13,581 bases of DNA from JBGTBQ01 sp041749275 (GTDB lineage: Bacteria; Acidobacteriota; Blastocatellia; Pyrinomonadales; Pyrinomonadaceae). The stretch covers positions 1 to 13,581 of the forward strand of contig JBGTBQ010000254.1 of the NCBI GenBank assembly GCA_041749275.1. Direction: 5' to 3'. Each line of letters begins with the position of its first letter. The first letter of the stretch is position 1. Positions 5,935 through 13,581 of this stretch are shown one piece after another. A program made the translations under genes and the position numbers. The notes beneath the pieces were generated by a model. The model did no database searches. It was not told the DNA's origin and saw nothing but the letters and a program-made list of their open reading frames with translations.

Positions 5935-7023
5935 ATGTCTAAAGAGACCCTGCACCGCGAAGTCGTCATCATCGGCTCAGGCCCGGCGGGCCTGACCGCC
6001 GCTATCTACGCCGCCCGCGCCGACTTGAAGCCGCTCGTCGTCCACGGCCCGCAACCCGGCGGCCAGCTCACCATCACGACCGATGTCGAGAACTATCCCG
6101 GCTTCTCAAAAGGCATTCAGGGGCCGGAGTTGATGGCCGAATTTGAGGAGCAGGCCCGGCGTTTCGGCACGGAGTTTTTACAGGCGATGATTACGCACGT
6201 TGACTTCGCCCATCGCCCTTTCACGCTGGAAACCGACGATCACACGATCAAGGCCGAGACGCTCATCATCGCTTCGGGCGCGTCGGCCAAGTGGCTCGGC
6301 ATTCCGGGCGAAGCGCCCGCGCCGCACGGCTTGGGGGGCTTGGGCGTCTCGGCGTGCGCCACCTGCGACGGATTTTTCTTCAAGGGCAAGCCCATCGTCG
6401 TTGTCGGCGGCGGCGACACGGCGATGGAAGAGGCGACGTTTTTGACCCGCTACGCTTCGCAAGTGACGCTCGTTCACCGGCGCGACCATCTGCGCGCGTC
6501 GAAGATCATGCAGGACAAGGCATTCAACAACCCGAAGATCGAGTTCATCTGGGACACCGACGTGACTGAAATCCTCGGCACGCCGGAGACGGGCGTGACG
6601 GGCGTCAGGCTCTCCAACAACAAGACGGGCGAAGAGCGCGTCTTCCCGTGCGAGGGCGTCTTCGTCGCCATCGGCCACAAGCCGAACACGGACGCTTTTC
6701 GCGGCTGGCTGGAGATGGATGAGGTCGGGTATCTCAAGACCGCCGGGCGCTCGATGGCGACCAACATCCCCGGCGTCTTCGCCTGCGGCGACGCGCAGGA
6801 CTCGATCTACCGACAGGCCGTCACCGCCGCCGGCACCGGCTGCATGGCCGCCATTGACGCCGAGCGCTTCCTCGATAGCTTGCCCGTCATCTCACCCACC
6901 GGCGAGGAGATCACCATCGAAGGCGAGCGCGTCTCGTCCGATCACCAACTCGTCATCAAGGCCGACGGCGAGATTATGCCGAACCACCCGGATGAGGGCG
7001 GCGCGGCGGTTAGTGGCGATTAA
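5935..7023 (+). CDS. trxB: thioredoxin reductase (NADPH)
   Basis: The product is a 362-residue flavoprotein disulfide reductase that passes electrons from NADPH to thioredoxin in the cytoplasm. In order it shows the FAD motif GSGPAG (14-19), PGGQL (41-45), the redox-active C141-A-T-C144 before DGFF, the second nucleotide-binding GGGDTA (158-163) with HRRDHLR (181-187) contacting the NADPH phosphate, and the C-terminal FAD motif GVFACGDAQD (280-289) with the RQAVTAAGTGCMAA helix. Typical TrxB ends near residue 315. This protein carries about 45 extra residues (from 318), acidic and probably partly disordered. The start is ATG 5935, after a GAAAGAAG purine stretch; an ATG 12 codons upstream has no ribosome site. 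It is divergent from the dehydrogenase gene and monocistronic, ending at a strong hairpin. Confidence 0.95.
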   Translation: MSKETLHREVVIIGSGPAGLTAAIYAARADLKPLVVHGPQPGGQLTITTDVENYPGFSKGIQGPELMAEFEEQARRFGTEFLQAMITHVDFAHRPFTLETDDHTIKAETLIIASGASAKWLGIPGEAPAPHGLGGLGVSACATCDGFFFKGKPIVVVGGGDTAMEEATFLTRYASQVTLVHRRDHLRASKIMQDKAFNNPKIEFIWDTDVTEILGTPETGVTGVRLSNNKTGEERVFPCEGVFVAIGHKPNTDAFRGWLEMDEVGYLKTAGRSMATNIPGVFACGDAQDSIYRQAVTAAGTGCMAAIDAERFLDSLPVISPTGEEITIEGERVSSDHQLVIKADGEIMPNHPDEGGAAVSGD

Positions 7024-7074
7024 GCCGCAGACTTGGGCGTGTCATCAGGAAATGAACGGTTAACAAGGTTAGGT

Positions 7075-7113
7075 AGCCAGCGGCTTGAGATGCTCAATCT
7101 CAAGCCGCTGGCT
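7075..7113. terminator. perfect 17-bp hairpin, probable bidirectional terminator
   Basis: Arms 7075-7091 and 7097-7113 are exact inverted copies around a 5-base loop (GCTCA). The hairpin sits between the convergent ends of trxB (7023) and the DUF2585 gene (7134). The stretch after the stem, TTAGTTGTTG, is T/G-rich but not a clean T-run, so termination may be helped by Rho or be partial. Confidence 0.7.
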
Positions 7114-7133
7114 TTAGTTGTTGACAGCACTCT

Positions 7134-7709
7134 TTAATTTCTCGTCTGCCACTCTCTGATTCCATCCAGCGGGTAAATCAACATCAAGATGTTGAGGAGC
7201 AAGCTGTCTCTGATCCAGACGAGCAGCGCCACTTCAATCGCCACGAAGAAGATGATGGAGCGCACCCAGCCAAGTTGACGGGCGATTAAGAAGCCGAGTC
7301 CGCAGGCCACGATGTCGCCGAGTGAATTAAGAATCGTGTCGCCGGAATAGCCGAGCGCGGCGGTCGCTTCGCGGTAGCGGCGGATGACGAACTCCGTGTT
7401 TTCGATCAGTTCCCAGAGCGCCTCGGCGGCGACGGCGAGCGAGAGCCGCCAACGCCAGTCGAGCCGTGGCAGCGCCCATGCGAGCAGCCCGCAGAAGATG
7501 ACGCCGTGCAGAACGTGCGTGAAGCTGTAGGGGTCGGAGAAGTGCTGCGAGGTCTCCGGCCCCCACGCGTCGCCGACCCACGGGACGATGCGCCCGCAGG
7601 CGCAACGCCACAGACGCCCCTGCGCGCGGAGCAACAACGCTGTGGTCACTAAGACCGCCGGGATGACGAGGACGGCGAGCCGGAGCCGCCTGTTAATGGC
7701 ATCACTCAA
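7134..7709 (-). CDS. DUF2585 / UPF0314 family membrane protein
   Basis: The product has 191 residues with about four to five membrane segments (11-28, 66-81, 88-103, 130-146, 150-166). It matches the conserved pattern of the UPF0314 family: WRCACG (34-39), DAWGPETSQHFSDPYSFTHVLHG (47-69), the helix-embedded EALWELIENTEFVIRRYREAT (96-116), YSGDTILNSLGD (121-132) and the tail LNILMLIYPLDGIREWQ. The many conserved polar and acidic residues in or near membrane helices suggest an enzyme or metal site, but no function is established that I know of. The start is TTG 7707-7709 with GAGGA upstream; an ATG seven bases further in is out of frame. It lies 198 bp downstream of the DUF4384 gene on the same strand. 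A TATACT -10 candidate at 7751-7756 (minus) suggests its own promoter. Confidence 0.88.
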   Translation of the reverse strand: MSDAINRRLRLAVLVIPAVLVTTALLLRAQGRLWRCACGRIVPWVGDAWGPETSQHFSDPYSFTHVLHGVIFCGLLAWALPRLDWRWRLSLAVAAEALWELIENTEFVIRRYREATAALGYSGDTILNSLGDIVACGLGFLIARQLGWVRSIIFFVAIEVALLVWIRDSLLLNILMLIYPLDGIREWQTRN

Positions 7710-7907
7710 GACTTCCTCGAAATGACAATAAAAGTGCCGACGCGCATTGCAGTATAGACGCTAATATGGGGCAGTGATAGAAAATGAACTGGATGAAGCC
7801 AGCCGCTAAACTAAACTTTCACTGCCGACGAGCAGGTTGAGGATTGGCTGTCGAAGGATAGCGCGGCGTAGTGGGTAAGGGCGGAACTGACTCTGAACAA
7901 CCCTTTT

Positions 7908-8996
7908 TCAGTGCATGTTCACCGCAATGCGAACCGGGACGATGAGCATCCCTTCTTGAGGCGTTGCTACTCGATAGATGTTCTGCGGTAGCGGGTCTTC
8001 ACGGGTTAGTTGGCGCTTCTTGGCGCCGCACGGCGATAGGGCGGAATTTTGTGAGGAGGACGTTTCGCGGACTAATTGACGCGATTTCGCACCGCACTGA
8101 GCCTGTTGCTCCGCGGCTGTCAACGTCTCCTGCTCGCTTCCTTCCTTCACGTACAAACTGATTTCGCCTCCCAATGTTGCTTCCAACCGCGCCACGAAAT
8201 CCACGTTGACGACCTCTTGATCCGGGCCGAGCCTCAATCCTTCCAAAGGCGTCGGGGAGATGATGAGCAGTAATAATTCGCCCGTGTAGTTGGCGCCTCT
8301 CGGCTCGATTTTGAAATAGGGGTAATCTTCCGCCTGATCAGGTATATCAACCAGTAACCCTGCCCCAACTTGATTGAACTGCGCGGCCAGCAACCGGCCT
8401 TTACCGTCCTGATTAGCGGGCGCGGGGAAGATCAGATAGAGCTTTCCCAACGCGCCGTTGGCGTACATTTCGGCATTCATCACATACAGGTAGCCGCGCC
8501 TTTTTGCTTCGAAGGTCAGACGCACCCGATCACCCTTCCGAAACTGCGTGTCCGCCCCGACGCGGGTCGGCGTCCACCATTCACGGCGATTGTCGTCGGT
8601 TTTGACAACGACCTTCGGTCCTTTGTCCGTGGCGAGCGGTGGGCGCAAGCGCCAGAAAGTGACGCCAAGTTCTTCGACACGCAACGTCTGGTTGGGGTTG
8701 GCGTTGACCGGGGACTTGCCGGTCAAGCTGGATTGAAAGGCTTGAGGTTCGATGCGCGCCGCTTTGTATCTCTCTCTGCGTCGCATGGAAGCGCTGATCT
8801 TGCCTCGCGGGGCTTTCGCGGCGGGTGGTTGCTGCTTCGTTGCCGCGGCGTTCGCGGTTGGTTCCGGGCGACTGTTGGCGAAGTCATCCGAAGGCATACC
8901 GCGCACCGGCGGATCGTTCTGCGCGTGGGCGGGATTACCTAAAGCCGCACATAAGAAGAGTGCGAGGGTGGTGAGACCGAAGATGTGTAAAGGCAT
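7908..8996 (-). CDS. secreted DUF4384-domain protein
   Basis: The product has 362 residues. Residues 1-25 are a signal peptide (MPLHIFGLTTLALFLCAALG, ending PAHA-Q), so the protein is exported. Residues 26-105 are a Pro/Ala/Lys-rich, probably flexible linker with a basic patch (RRRERYK). Residues about 145-255 form a DUF4384-type beta domain: FRKGDRVRLTFEAKRRGYLYVMN, then LYLIFPAP and the GELLLLIISPTPLEGL strand. The rest is a tail containing a 22-residue imperfect duplication (from C301 and from C323), before a C-terminal IVPVRIAVNMH strand. DUF4384 has no fixed biochemical role but is often found on Ser/Thr kinases and caspase-like proteins. The start is ATG 8994-8996, with AAGGA upstream. 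It is the last of four same-strand genes, 79 bp after the kinase gene, which carries a related domain. Confidence 0.8.
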   Translation of the reverse strand: MPLHIFGLTTLALFLCAALGNPAHAQNDPPVRGMPSDDFANSRPEPTANAAATKQQPPAAKAPRGKISASMRRRERYKAARIEPQAFQSSLTGKSPVNANPNQTLRVEELGVTFWRLRPPLATDKGPKVVVKTDDNRREWWTPTRVGADTQFRKGDRVRLTFEAKRRGYLYVMNAEMYANGALGKLYLIFPAPANQDGKGRLLAAQFNQVGAGLLVDIPDQAEDYPYFKIEPRGANYTGELLLLIISPTPLEGLRLGPDQEVVNVDFVARLEATLGGEISLYVKEGSEQETLTAAEQQAQCGAKSRQLVRETSSSQNSALSPCGAKKRQLTREDPLPQNIYRVATPQEGMLIVPVRIAVNMH

Positions 8997-9075
8997 GGCG
9001 CGCCAGTTCCTTTCACCTTTTTTCAAAGTGGTCAAACTCTCGACCAACAGTTCCGACGACGTTCACGTCGCCCGC

Positions 9076-10932
9076 TCATCTATACTCCAGTTGCATCAGG
9101 TGCAGCACGATGTCGCCGTGGCCTTTCAAAACAGTGCGCTGTCCGGCCACATCCTTACTGGCTGCGGCCCGACTCGCAGCCGCCCGGCTGATGAATTCAC
9201 GCAAGGCGGCGGCGGCTGATTCAGGGACTTTCCCCTGGTCGCTTGTGAGGGCTTCGGCTCGCGCGGTCTCCACCGCCGCCTCCGGCTGCGCCGTCCAGAT
9301 AAACCAGATTGATTCAGTCCCCGGCTCCCATTTGAAAGTATTCCAGCCGGACTCGAACCGTTGCCCGGTTGAAACCTGAGCGACGCCGTTTTTTTGTTTC
9401 TGCGTCGGGAACTGTAGAAAGAATGCGTACTGGTTATTTTCGTCCTTCCCCTCATTAAACAGGTACGCATAACCTGCTGCCTCGGTAGTCATGAGCACCT
9501 GCATCTTATAACCCTTCTCGTAAATCTCCTGACCGGCTGTGATGAAAGGCTGCTCGAAGGGTTGACCGTCGCGCATCTTCTGCACCTTCAGAGAGTAGGT
9601 AAAGACCCGCTCCGGCCCAAAGCGGAAAAACTTCCACCAGACGCCGGCAGTCACCGCCGCTAACAGGACAGCCGCCATCGCCGTCGCGGTCAGGAGCAGG
9701 ATGCTTTTCTTCGCTGGTCGCGGTCGCTCCACCGTCTCGATCTCGCGGGATTCGGGTTGGACGGGGACAGGGGAGGGCGCGGGTTCGACATCCGCTAGTA
9801 AGGCTCGTGTCAGGTCGGCGCAGAAATCGCGGACTCGTTGGTAGCGTTCAGCCGGATGATAGGCGAGGGCTTTGAGGATGGCGCGCTGTGCCGCTTCGGG
9901 CAAGGCCGGGCGCAGCGCGCAGGGTGTGACCTGAACCCCCTCTTTCTGCAAGGCGGATAGTTGAATGATCGTCTCCGCGTTGAAGGGCCGCCGGCCAGTC
10001 ACCATCTCGTAGGCGATGATGCCCAGAGAATAAATGTCGCTGGTGGCCAAGATGGCTCTTCGTTGCCCGTCCGCCGCGTTTAACTGTTCCGGGGACATGT
10101 AATTCGGCGTGCCGATGACGATTCCGGTCGAGGTGCTGGCGGCGATCATCGAATCTTTAATTTTAGCGATGCCGAAATCAATCACCCTGACTTGCAGATC
10201 GCCGTTCTCATCGCGGCGGTACATGATATTCTCCGGCTTGAGGTCGCGGTGGATGATGCCTTTCTCGTGCGCGATGTTGAGCGTCCGTCCGAGTTGCCGG
10301 ATGACCTCGGTCACCTCATCGAAGGGCATGCCTCGATCCGACGGAATCGCCTTCCGCAGGTCTTGGCCCTCAATGTACTGCATGACCAGATAGGGGTGGC
10401 CGTCGGGTGTTTCCCCCACGTCGTAAAAGCTCACGACCCCGGGGTTGTCAATCTTGTTCGAGGCTTCGATCTCCTGTTTGAACTTGGCGATCAGCCATTC
10501 GCTTTCCGCCGCCGCGGCTTTCAGCACCTTGACGACGACCATGCGGTTAAGCATTTTCGTGTCGCAAGCTTTGTAAACGTCGCCCATGCCGCCGCCGCCG
10601 ATCCGCCCAATGATTTGGTAGCGATTCTCCAGCATGAGGGAGCAGATGTCGTCGTCATCCATGATCGTCTTAGCGAGCGACGGCCTATCCCGTCCGGCCT
10701 CTTCCACTGCCAGAATGCGAAGCGATTTGTTAATCACGGTCTCCTGAAAAGAGTCGCCGGAAGCTTGGTCGGCAGTCAGAAGCGACTTGATTTCTTCATA
10801 CAAGACCGTATCATCCTCACACGCCTGTTTGAGATAAGCCTCCTGCGTCTCAGTCTCAAGGGTCAAAGCAGTGTGATATATCTCCTCGACCTTTTTCCGC
10901 CTACCTAAATCAGGAGATTCCTTCCCGTTCAT
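9076..10932 (-). CDS. membrane Ser/Thr protein kinase with extracytoplasmic DUF4384-like domain
   Basis: The product has 618 residues. Residues 10-72 are the helical N-terminal module (RRKKVEEIYHTAL to IKSLLTADQASGD) seen on many acidobacterial kinases. Residues 105-380 are the kinase: glycine loop GGGGMG (112-117), ATP-binding K135, C-helix E154, catalytic loop HRDLKPEN (228-235), DFG (252-254), SPE (280-282) and DIYSLG (299-304). All catalytic residues are present, so it should be active. A Pro-rich linker (383-407) leads to one transmembrane helix (410-434). Residues 440-550 lie outside the cytoplasm and resemble DUF4384 (AGYAYLFNEG, FFLQFPTQ, SIWFIWTAQP). The layout is a transmembrane sensor kinase. 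The ligand is unknown. The start is ATG 10930-10932, with GGGAG five bases upstream; in-frame upstream starts lack this. It lies 99 bp after the caspase-FGE gene. Confidence 0.93.
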   Translation of the reverse strand: MNGKESPDLGRRKKVEEIYHTALTLETETQEAYLKQACEDDTVLYEEIKSLLTADQASGDSFQETVINKSLRILAVEEAGRDRPSLAKTIMDDDDICSLMLENRYQIIGRIGGGGMGDVYKACDTKMLNRMVVVKVLKAAAAESEWLIAKFKQEIEASNKIDNPGVVSFYDVGETPDGHPYLVMQYIEGQDLRKAIPSDRGMPFDEVTEVIRQLGRTLNIAHEKGIIHRDLKPENIMYRRDENGDLQVRVIDFGIAKIKDSMIAASTSTGIVIGTPNYMSPEQLNAADGQRRAILATSDIYSLGIIAYEMVTGRRPFNAETIIQLSALQKEGVQVTPCALRPALPEAAQRAILKALAYHPAERYQRVRDFCADLTRALLADVEPAPSPVPVQPESREIETVERPRPAKKSILLLTATAMAAVLLAAVTAGVWWKFFRFGPERVFTYSLKVQKMRDGQPFEQPFITAGQEIYEKGYKMQVLMTTEAAGYAYLFNEGKDENNQYAFFLQFPTQKQKNGVAQVSTGQRFESGWNTFKWEPGTESIWFIWTAQPEAAVETARAEALTSDQGKVPESAAAALREFISRAAASRAAASKDVAGQRTVLKGHGDIVLHLMQLEYR

Positions 10933-11031
10933 GCTAACTCCCATAGATGATGTCTCATGCGGCAACGCCGCGAGCCTCATTTATCAGTCAACCCGGTCGT
11001 CACGCTCCGCCGCCCGCGCCGTTCTCGACCA

Positions 11032-12888
11032 CTAACCGCTCACCACGCGGAAACCGAGTTTTTTGGTGGCGGTGGTGACCGCGGCTTTGCGGCGGCTGGC
11101 CGAGCGACAACTGTTCGCGATTGAATCCCAAGAGCCGCCGCGAATAACCCGGTACGAGCGCGTGTCTTCGTTCGGGGCTTTCCATGCCTTCCCGTCCGTG
11201 GGCGCTCCGTCGTAATTGTCGTGCCAGTTGTCGGCGCACCACTCCCAGACGTTTCCGTGCATACCATATAGACCGAAGGCGTTGGCCGAGCCGCTTTGAC
11301 CGACGGGCTGCAAGGACTTGCGAGAAGGTCTGGCTTCGGCGTCGCCGAAGGGGGCGTTGCTGTTGTAGTTGGAGACGCGGGGGTTGATGGTCGGGCCGAA
11401 GGCGAACGGCGTGGCGCTTCCCGCGCGAGATGCATACTCCCATTCGGCTTCGCTGGGCAAGCGGTAGAACCTGCCCGTCATGCCGGACAGCATCTCGCAG
11501 AATTTCTCAGCGTCACGGTAACTGACATGCACCACCGGCAGATCGTCTCCGCGATCTTTCTCGTCCAGGCGCGGTAAACTCCCCATTACGGCTCGCCATT
11601 GCCGCTGCGTGATTTCGTACCGGCTCATATAAAACCCTTTTACATCAACGCTGTGTTGCGGCATCTCGACCGTCACGACCTCTTCGGTCTCATCCTTGTC
11701 GTAACGCTTGGCGTCCGCGTAAGCGGCGTCGGCGTCGGCGGCGTTCGTCCCCATCAAGAATCTGCCGCCGGGGATTTCCACCATCTCCAACCCCTGGACC
11801 TTACTCTCATCCTCCACAAAAAAACTGGCGCGACCGTTAAGTTGTCCCTCCACTTCGCCGCTGGCGTCCACCACCAGCACGGTAAAGTTCGACTGTCTTA
11901 AACCACCCAGCAAGCCCTTGAGCAGTTGGTTACGCAACGGCCCTTGATAAGTGAAGTTCGGCAGCGGCGAGGCGCTCACCACGTCGGGCCTGAAATAGAA
12001 GACGGTCTTGATTGAAGAGTGCTCCCATGGCACTTGTGCCCCGCCGGTGCTCTCCTCCAACTCAATGCGGGCATGGATGAAAACGTCCTCCAGCCGCGAA
12101 GGCCGCATCCGCAGACTTCGCGCTAGAGCCTGACTGTAAGGACTGTTGCCGCCTTCTCCATCAGATGCCCCGTGGTTCGGAGAAGTCGCATATGCGACGA
12201 AGGTGCCGCCGGGCGTATTCCTGAGTTCAGCGAAGCCCGGCTTGTCGGCTGTCGTGAACCCTAGTTTCACCGGATTATCACGGCACGCATCCAGAATCAT
12301 AATGTTCAGTCCCTGCTTGGCCGTCATCGCTCCAAGCACCTGTTCCGCGTTCAGCAGTTCGTCTTCCGCCTCTTTCAGCGAAGTTATTCTGCCATGGCTG
12401 GTCGGGACTAAATAATTGCGACCGTTCACCTGCACTCCATGTCCGGCATAGTAGAACAGGCCAACGCCGCCGGCGCCGAGTCGCTGTCCAAATGTCTGGA
12501 CCGCCTCAAGCATTTTCGGGCGGGACAGATTTTCTCCTTTAATCACTTCGAATCCGAGATCGCGGAGCGTCTCGTCAATTAGTCGCGCGTCGTTAACGGG
12601 GTTTGGTAGAGGGGAGTTGGTGTAGGCGCTATTGCCGATCACCAAAGCGAGCCGCTGTTGATTGGCCGCCGCCGTGCTCGCCGTAACCGAGGGCGATCCC
12701 GGTTTGGTCTTTGGCGTCGCTTCATCAGCGGGAGGCCGAACCAATTGACGGTCTTTGGGTTTTGCTCCGGGCCGCTTCCCGCCCTTTTGCTGGGCACGAG
12801 ACGGTTGGCGGAAGTCGGGCGTCAGAAATGCGCCGACGAGGAGGAACATCACCAGCAGCATGAACGAGGGCGTTTTTATATTACGCAT
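11032..12888 (-). CDS. secreted caspase-like (peptidase C14) protein with C-terminal FGE-sulfatase-type domain
   Basis: The product has 618 residues. Residues 4-33 are a signal or anchor segment (MLLVMFLLVGAFL core), then a Lys/Pro-rich linker. Residues 77-300 are a caspase-like p20 domain: RLALVIGNSAY (79-89), NPVNDA (96-101), catalytic His150 in YYAGHG and catalytic Cys202 in LDACRDNP, with the GTFVAYATSPN loop (228-238). It is therefore probably an active cysteine peptidase, with specificity unknown. Residues 366-618 are an FGE-sulfatase/C-type-lectin-like fold: GGRFLMGT (374-381), YEITQRQWRAVMG (424-436), RLPSEAEWEYASRAG (476-490), YGMHGNVWEWCAD (541-553), RVIRGGSWDS (580-589), GFRVVSG end. 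I see only one cysteine (C594) near the FGE active-site region, so binding is more likely than formylglycine formation. The start is ATG 12886-12888, chosen because it begins the signal segment; no strong ribosome site is visible. Confidence 0.9.
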   Translation of the reverse strand: MRNIKTPSFMLLVMFLLVGAFLTPDFRQPSRAQQKGGKRPGAKPKDRQLVRPPADEATPKTKPGSPSVTASTAAANQQRLALVIGNSAYTNSPLPNPVNDARLIDETLRDLGFEVIKGENLSRPKMLEAVQTFGQRLGAGGVGLFYYAGHGVQVNGRNYLVPTSHGRITSLKEAEDELLNAEQVLGAMTAKQGLNIMILDACRDNPVKLGFTTADKPGFAELRNTPGGTFVAYATSPNHGASDGEGGNSPYSQALARSLRMRPSRLEDVFIHARIELEESTGGAQVPWEHSSIKTVFYFRPDVVSASPLPNFTYQGPLRNQLLKGLLGGLRQSNFTVLVVDASGEVEGQLNGRASFFVEDESKVQGLEMVEIPGGRFLMGTNAADADAAYADAKRYDKDETEEVVTVEMPQHSVDVKGFYMSRYEITQRQWRAVMGSLPRLDEKDRGDDLPVVHVSYRDAEKFCEMLSGMTGRFYRLPSEAEWEYASRAGSATPFAFGPTINPRVSNYNSNAPFGDAEARPSRKSLQPVGQSGSANAFGLYGMHGNVWEWCADNWHDNYDGAPTDGKAWKAPNEDTRSYRVIRGGSWDSIANSCRSASRRKAAVTTATKKLGFRVVSG

Positions 12889-13018
12889 AAGTCTATATGG
12901 GTGGGCTGTCCGACGGGTGTGTGGGCCGCAGCCGTGTCCGGGCGTATTGGGTTCAGGCATCAAGGCGTGAGCATGACGCCTCGGCTATGCGAACGGCGGG
13001 ATTGCGCCGTGGGGTAGG

Positions 13019-13581
13019 TTAAGGATTCGCGCCCTCCAGCGCCTTCACCAGATCACGCAGCTTGACGCCGCGACTGCCGGCGACCAGCGAGCCGATTGAA
13101 ATTCCATCTCTGACCTCGGTGATTTTTATTCTCCCGATCTCGGTCTCTTTCCGGTCGAGCACTTCCTTCGTATCCGGGTCGGTCGTGATCTCCTCACGCA
13201 CCACGACGAACATGCTGCCGACCGCGACGCCTTGCAGTTTGCCGACGTTGATAGTGACCACATTGCCCTCCAGCTTCACGATTTTAGAAGCGCTTGGCAA
13301 AGCAGCGCCCGCCGGTTTGGACGCGGGCTGGTTGGCGGCGGTAGCCGATGTCGCCGGCGCCGAAGCGACGGCGGTTTCGCGGGCCTTTTCGACTGCCGGG
13401 CTGGAATGAATCCTTTCCTGAATCAGTTTGTTGAGCTGTGCGACCGCCTTCCCGACCGCCTGATTGGCGGCTTTGGTGAAGAGCGTGACTTTTAAATCCT
13501 CGTCCAACTCGGCGCCCTTCTGCCAGAACGGATTGGACTCCCCTTTCTCGTCGGCGGTCTCCTCAAGATTGACGGCGTCGA
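13019..13581 (-). CDS. CsgG-like protein with FlgT-like C-terminal domain (C-terminal part)
   Basis: This is a partial gene whose 5' end lies beyond the right edge; 187 codons are visible. The first visible part (FTKAANQAVGKAVAQLNKLI) resembles the closing amphipathic helix of CsgG-type assembly proteins. An Ala/Pro-rich linker follows, then a beta-rich domain (IVKLEGNVVTINVGKLQGVAVGSMFVVV, DPDTKEVLDRKETEIGRIKITEV, ISIGSLVAGSRGVKLRD) like the FlgT C-terminal module often attached to CsgG proteins in acidobacteria. Such proteins act at the outer membrane or periplasm, in secretion or assembly. The CsgG core itself is not in view, so this is a moderate call. The gene ends 130 bp before the caspase-FGE gene on the same strand and is probably the upstream member of the same transcription unit. 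Confidence 0.62.
   Translation of the reverse strand, partial: DAVNLEETADEKGESNPFWQKGAELDEDLKVTLFTKAANQAVGKAVAQLNKLIQERIHSSPAVEKARETAVASAPATSATAANQPASKPAGAALPSASKIVKLEGNVVTINVGKLQGVAVGSMFVVVREEITTDPDTKEVLDRKETEIGRIKITEVRDGISIGSLVAGSRGVKLRDLVKALEGANP

Noticed and set aside
7770..7826. 8-bp inverted repeat GGCAGTGA / TCACTGCC
   Set aside because: Short arms with a 41-bp gap and no T-run. It could be chance or an operator pair, and nothing supports either choice.
8370..8942. 190-codon plus-strand frame opposite the DUF4384 gene
   Set aside because: No domain or ribosome site; the minus strand encodes a signal peptide and a recognisable domain over the same bases.

Overview
The window is GC-rich bacterial chromosome. 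It probably comes from the Acidobacteriota, in the Blastocatellia/Pyrinomonadales direction. This is inferred from the mix of genes: an Oar-like TonB-receptor N-terminus with a carboxypeptidase-regulatory-like domain, a membrane Ser/Thr kinase with the N-terminal helical module common in that phylum, CsgG-like and DUF4384 proteins, and heptamer-based intergenic hairpins. No rRNA or marker gene confirms the assignment.

Left end (1-2385): the 5' part of a secreted or outer-membrane TonB-receptor-like gene runs off the left edge on the minus strand. Next is a 1.3-kb insertion-like segment. An intact tRNA-Ala(GGC) at 2103-2175 (minus) has its 3' end duplicated 1.3 kb downstream at 803-837, with 34 of 35 bases identical. 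This is the usual footprint of a site-specific integrative element. Between the two copies lie an orphan C-terminal fragment of a type I restriction specificity subunit (HsdS) and a complete HTH plus PD-(D/E)XK-like nuclease gene. No integrase is present.

Middle (2386-7133): a DMT/EamA transporter on the plus strand converges, across a long hairpin, with a minus-strand set of 3-hydroxyacyl-CoA dehydrogenase, PilZ protein and enoyl-CoA hydratase. The two enzymes catalyse consecutive beta-oxidation steps. The PilZ gene between them is bracketed by two unrelated inverted repeats, each built of 7-bp units. One of these supplies the dehydrogenase stop codon and ends 4 bp from the pilZ start. A divergent thioredoxin reductase (trxB) with an unusual C-terminal tail follows and ends at a perfect 17-bp hairpin.

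Right end (7134-13581), all minus strand: a DUF2585 (UPF0314) membrane protein lies downstream of a four-gene series. In transcription order the series is a CsgG-like protein with a FlgT-like C-terminal domain (partial), a secreted caspase-like peptidase fused to an FGE-sulfatase-type domain, a membrane Ser/Thr kinase with an extracytoplasmic DUF4384-like domain, and a secreted DUF4384 protein. This looks like an envelope sensing or stress module and is the best candidate for an undescribed system. The two main points of interest are this module and the integrase-less tRNA-Ala island.
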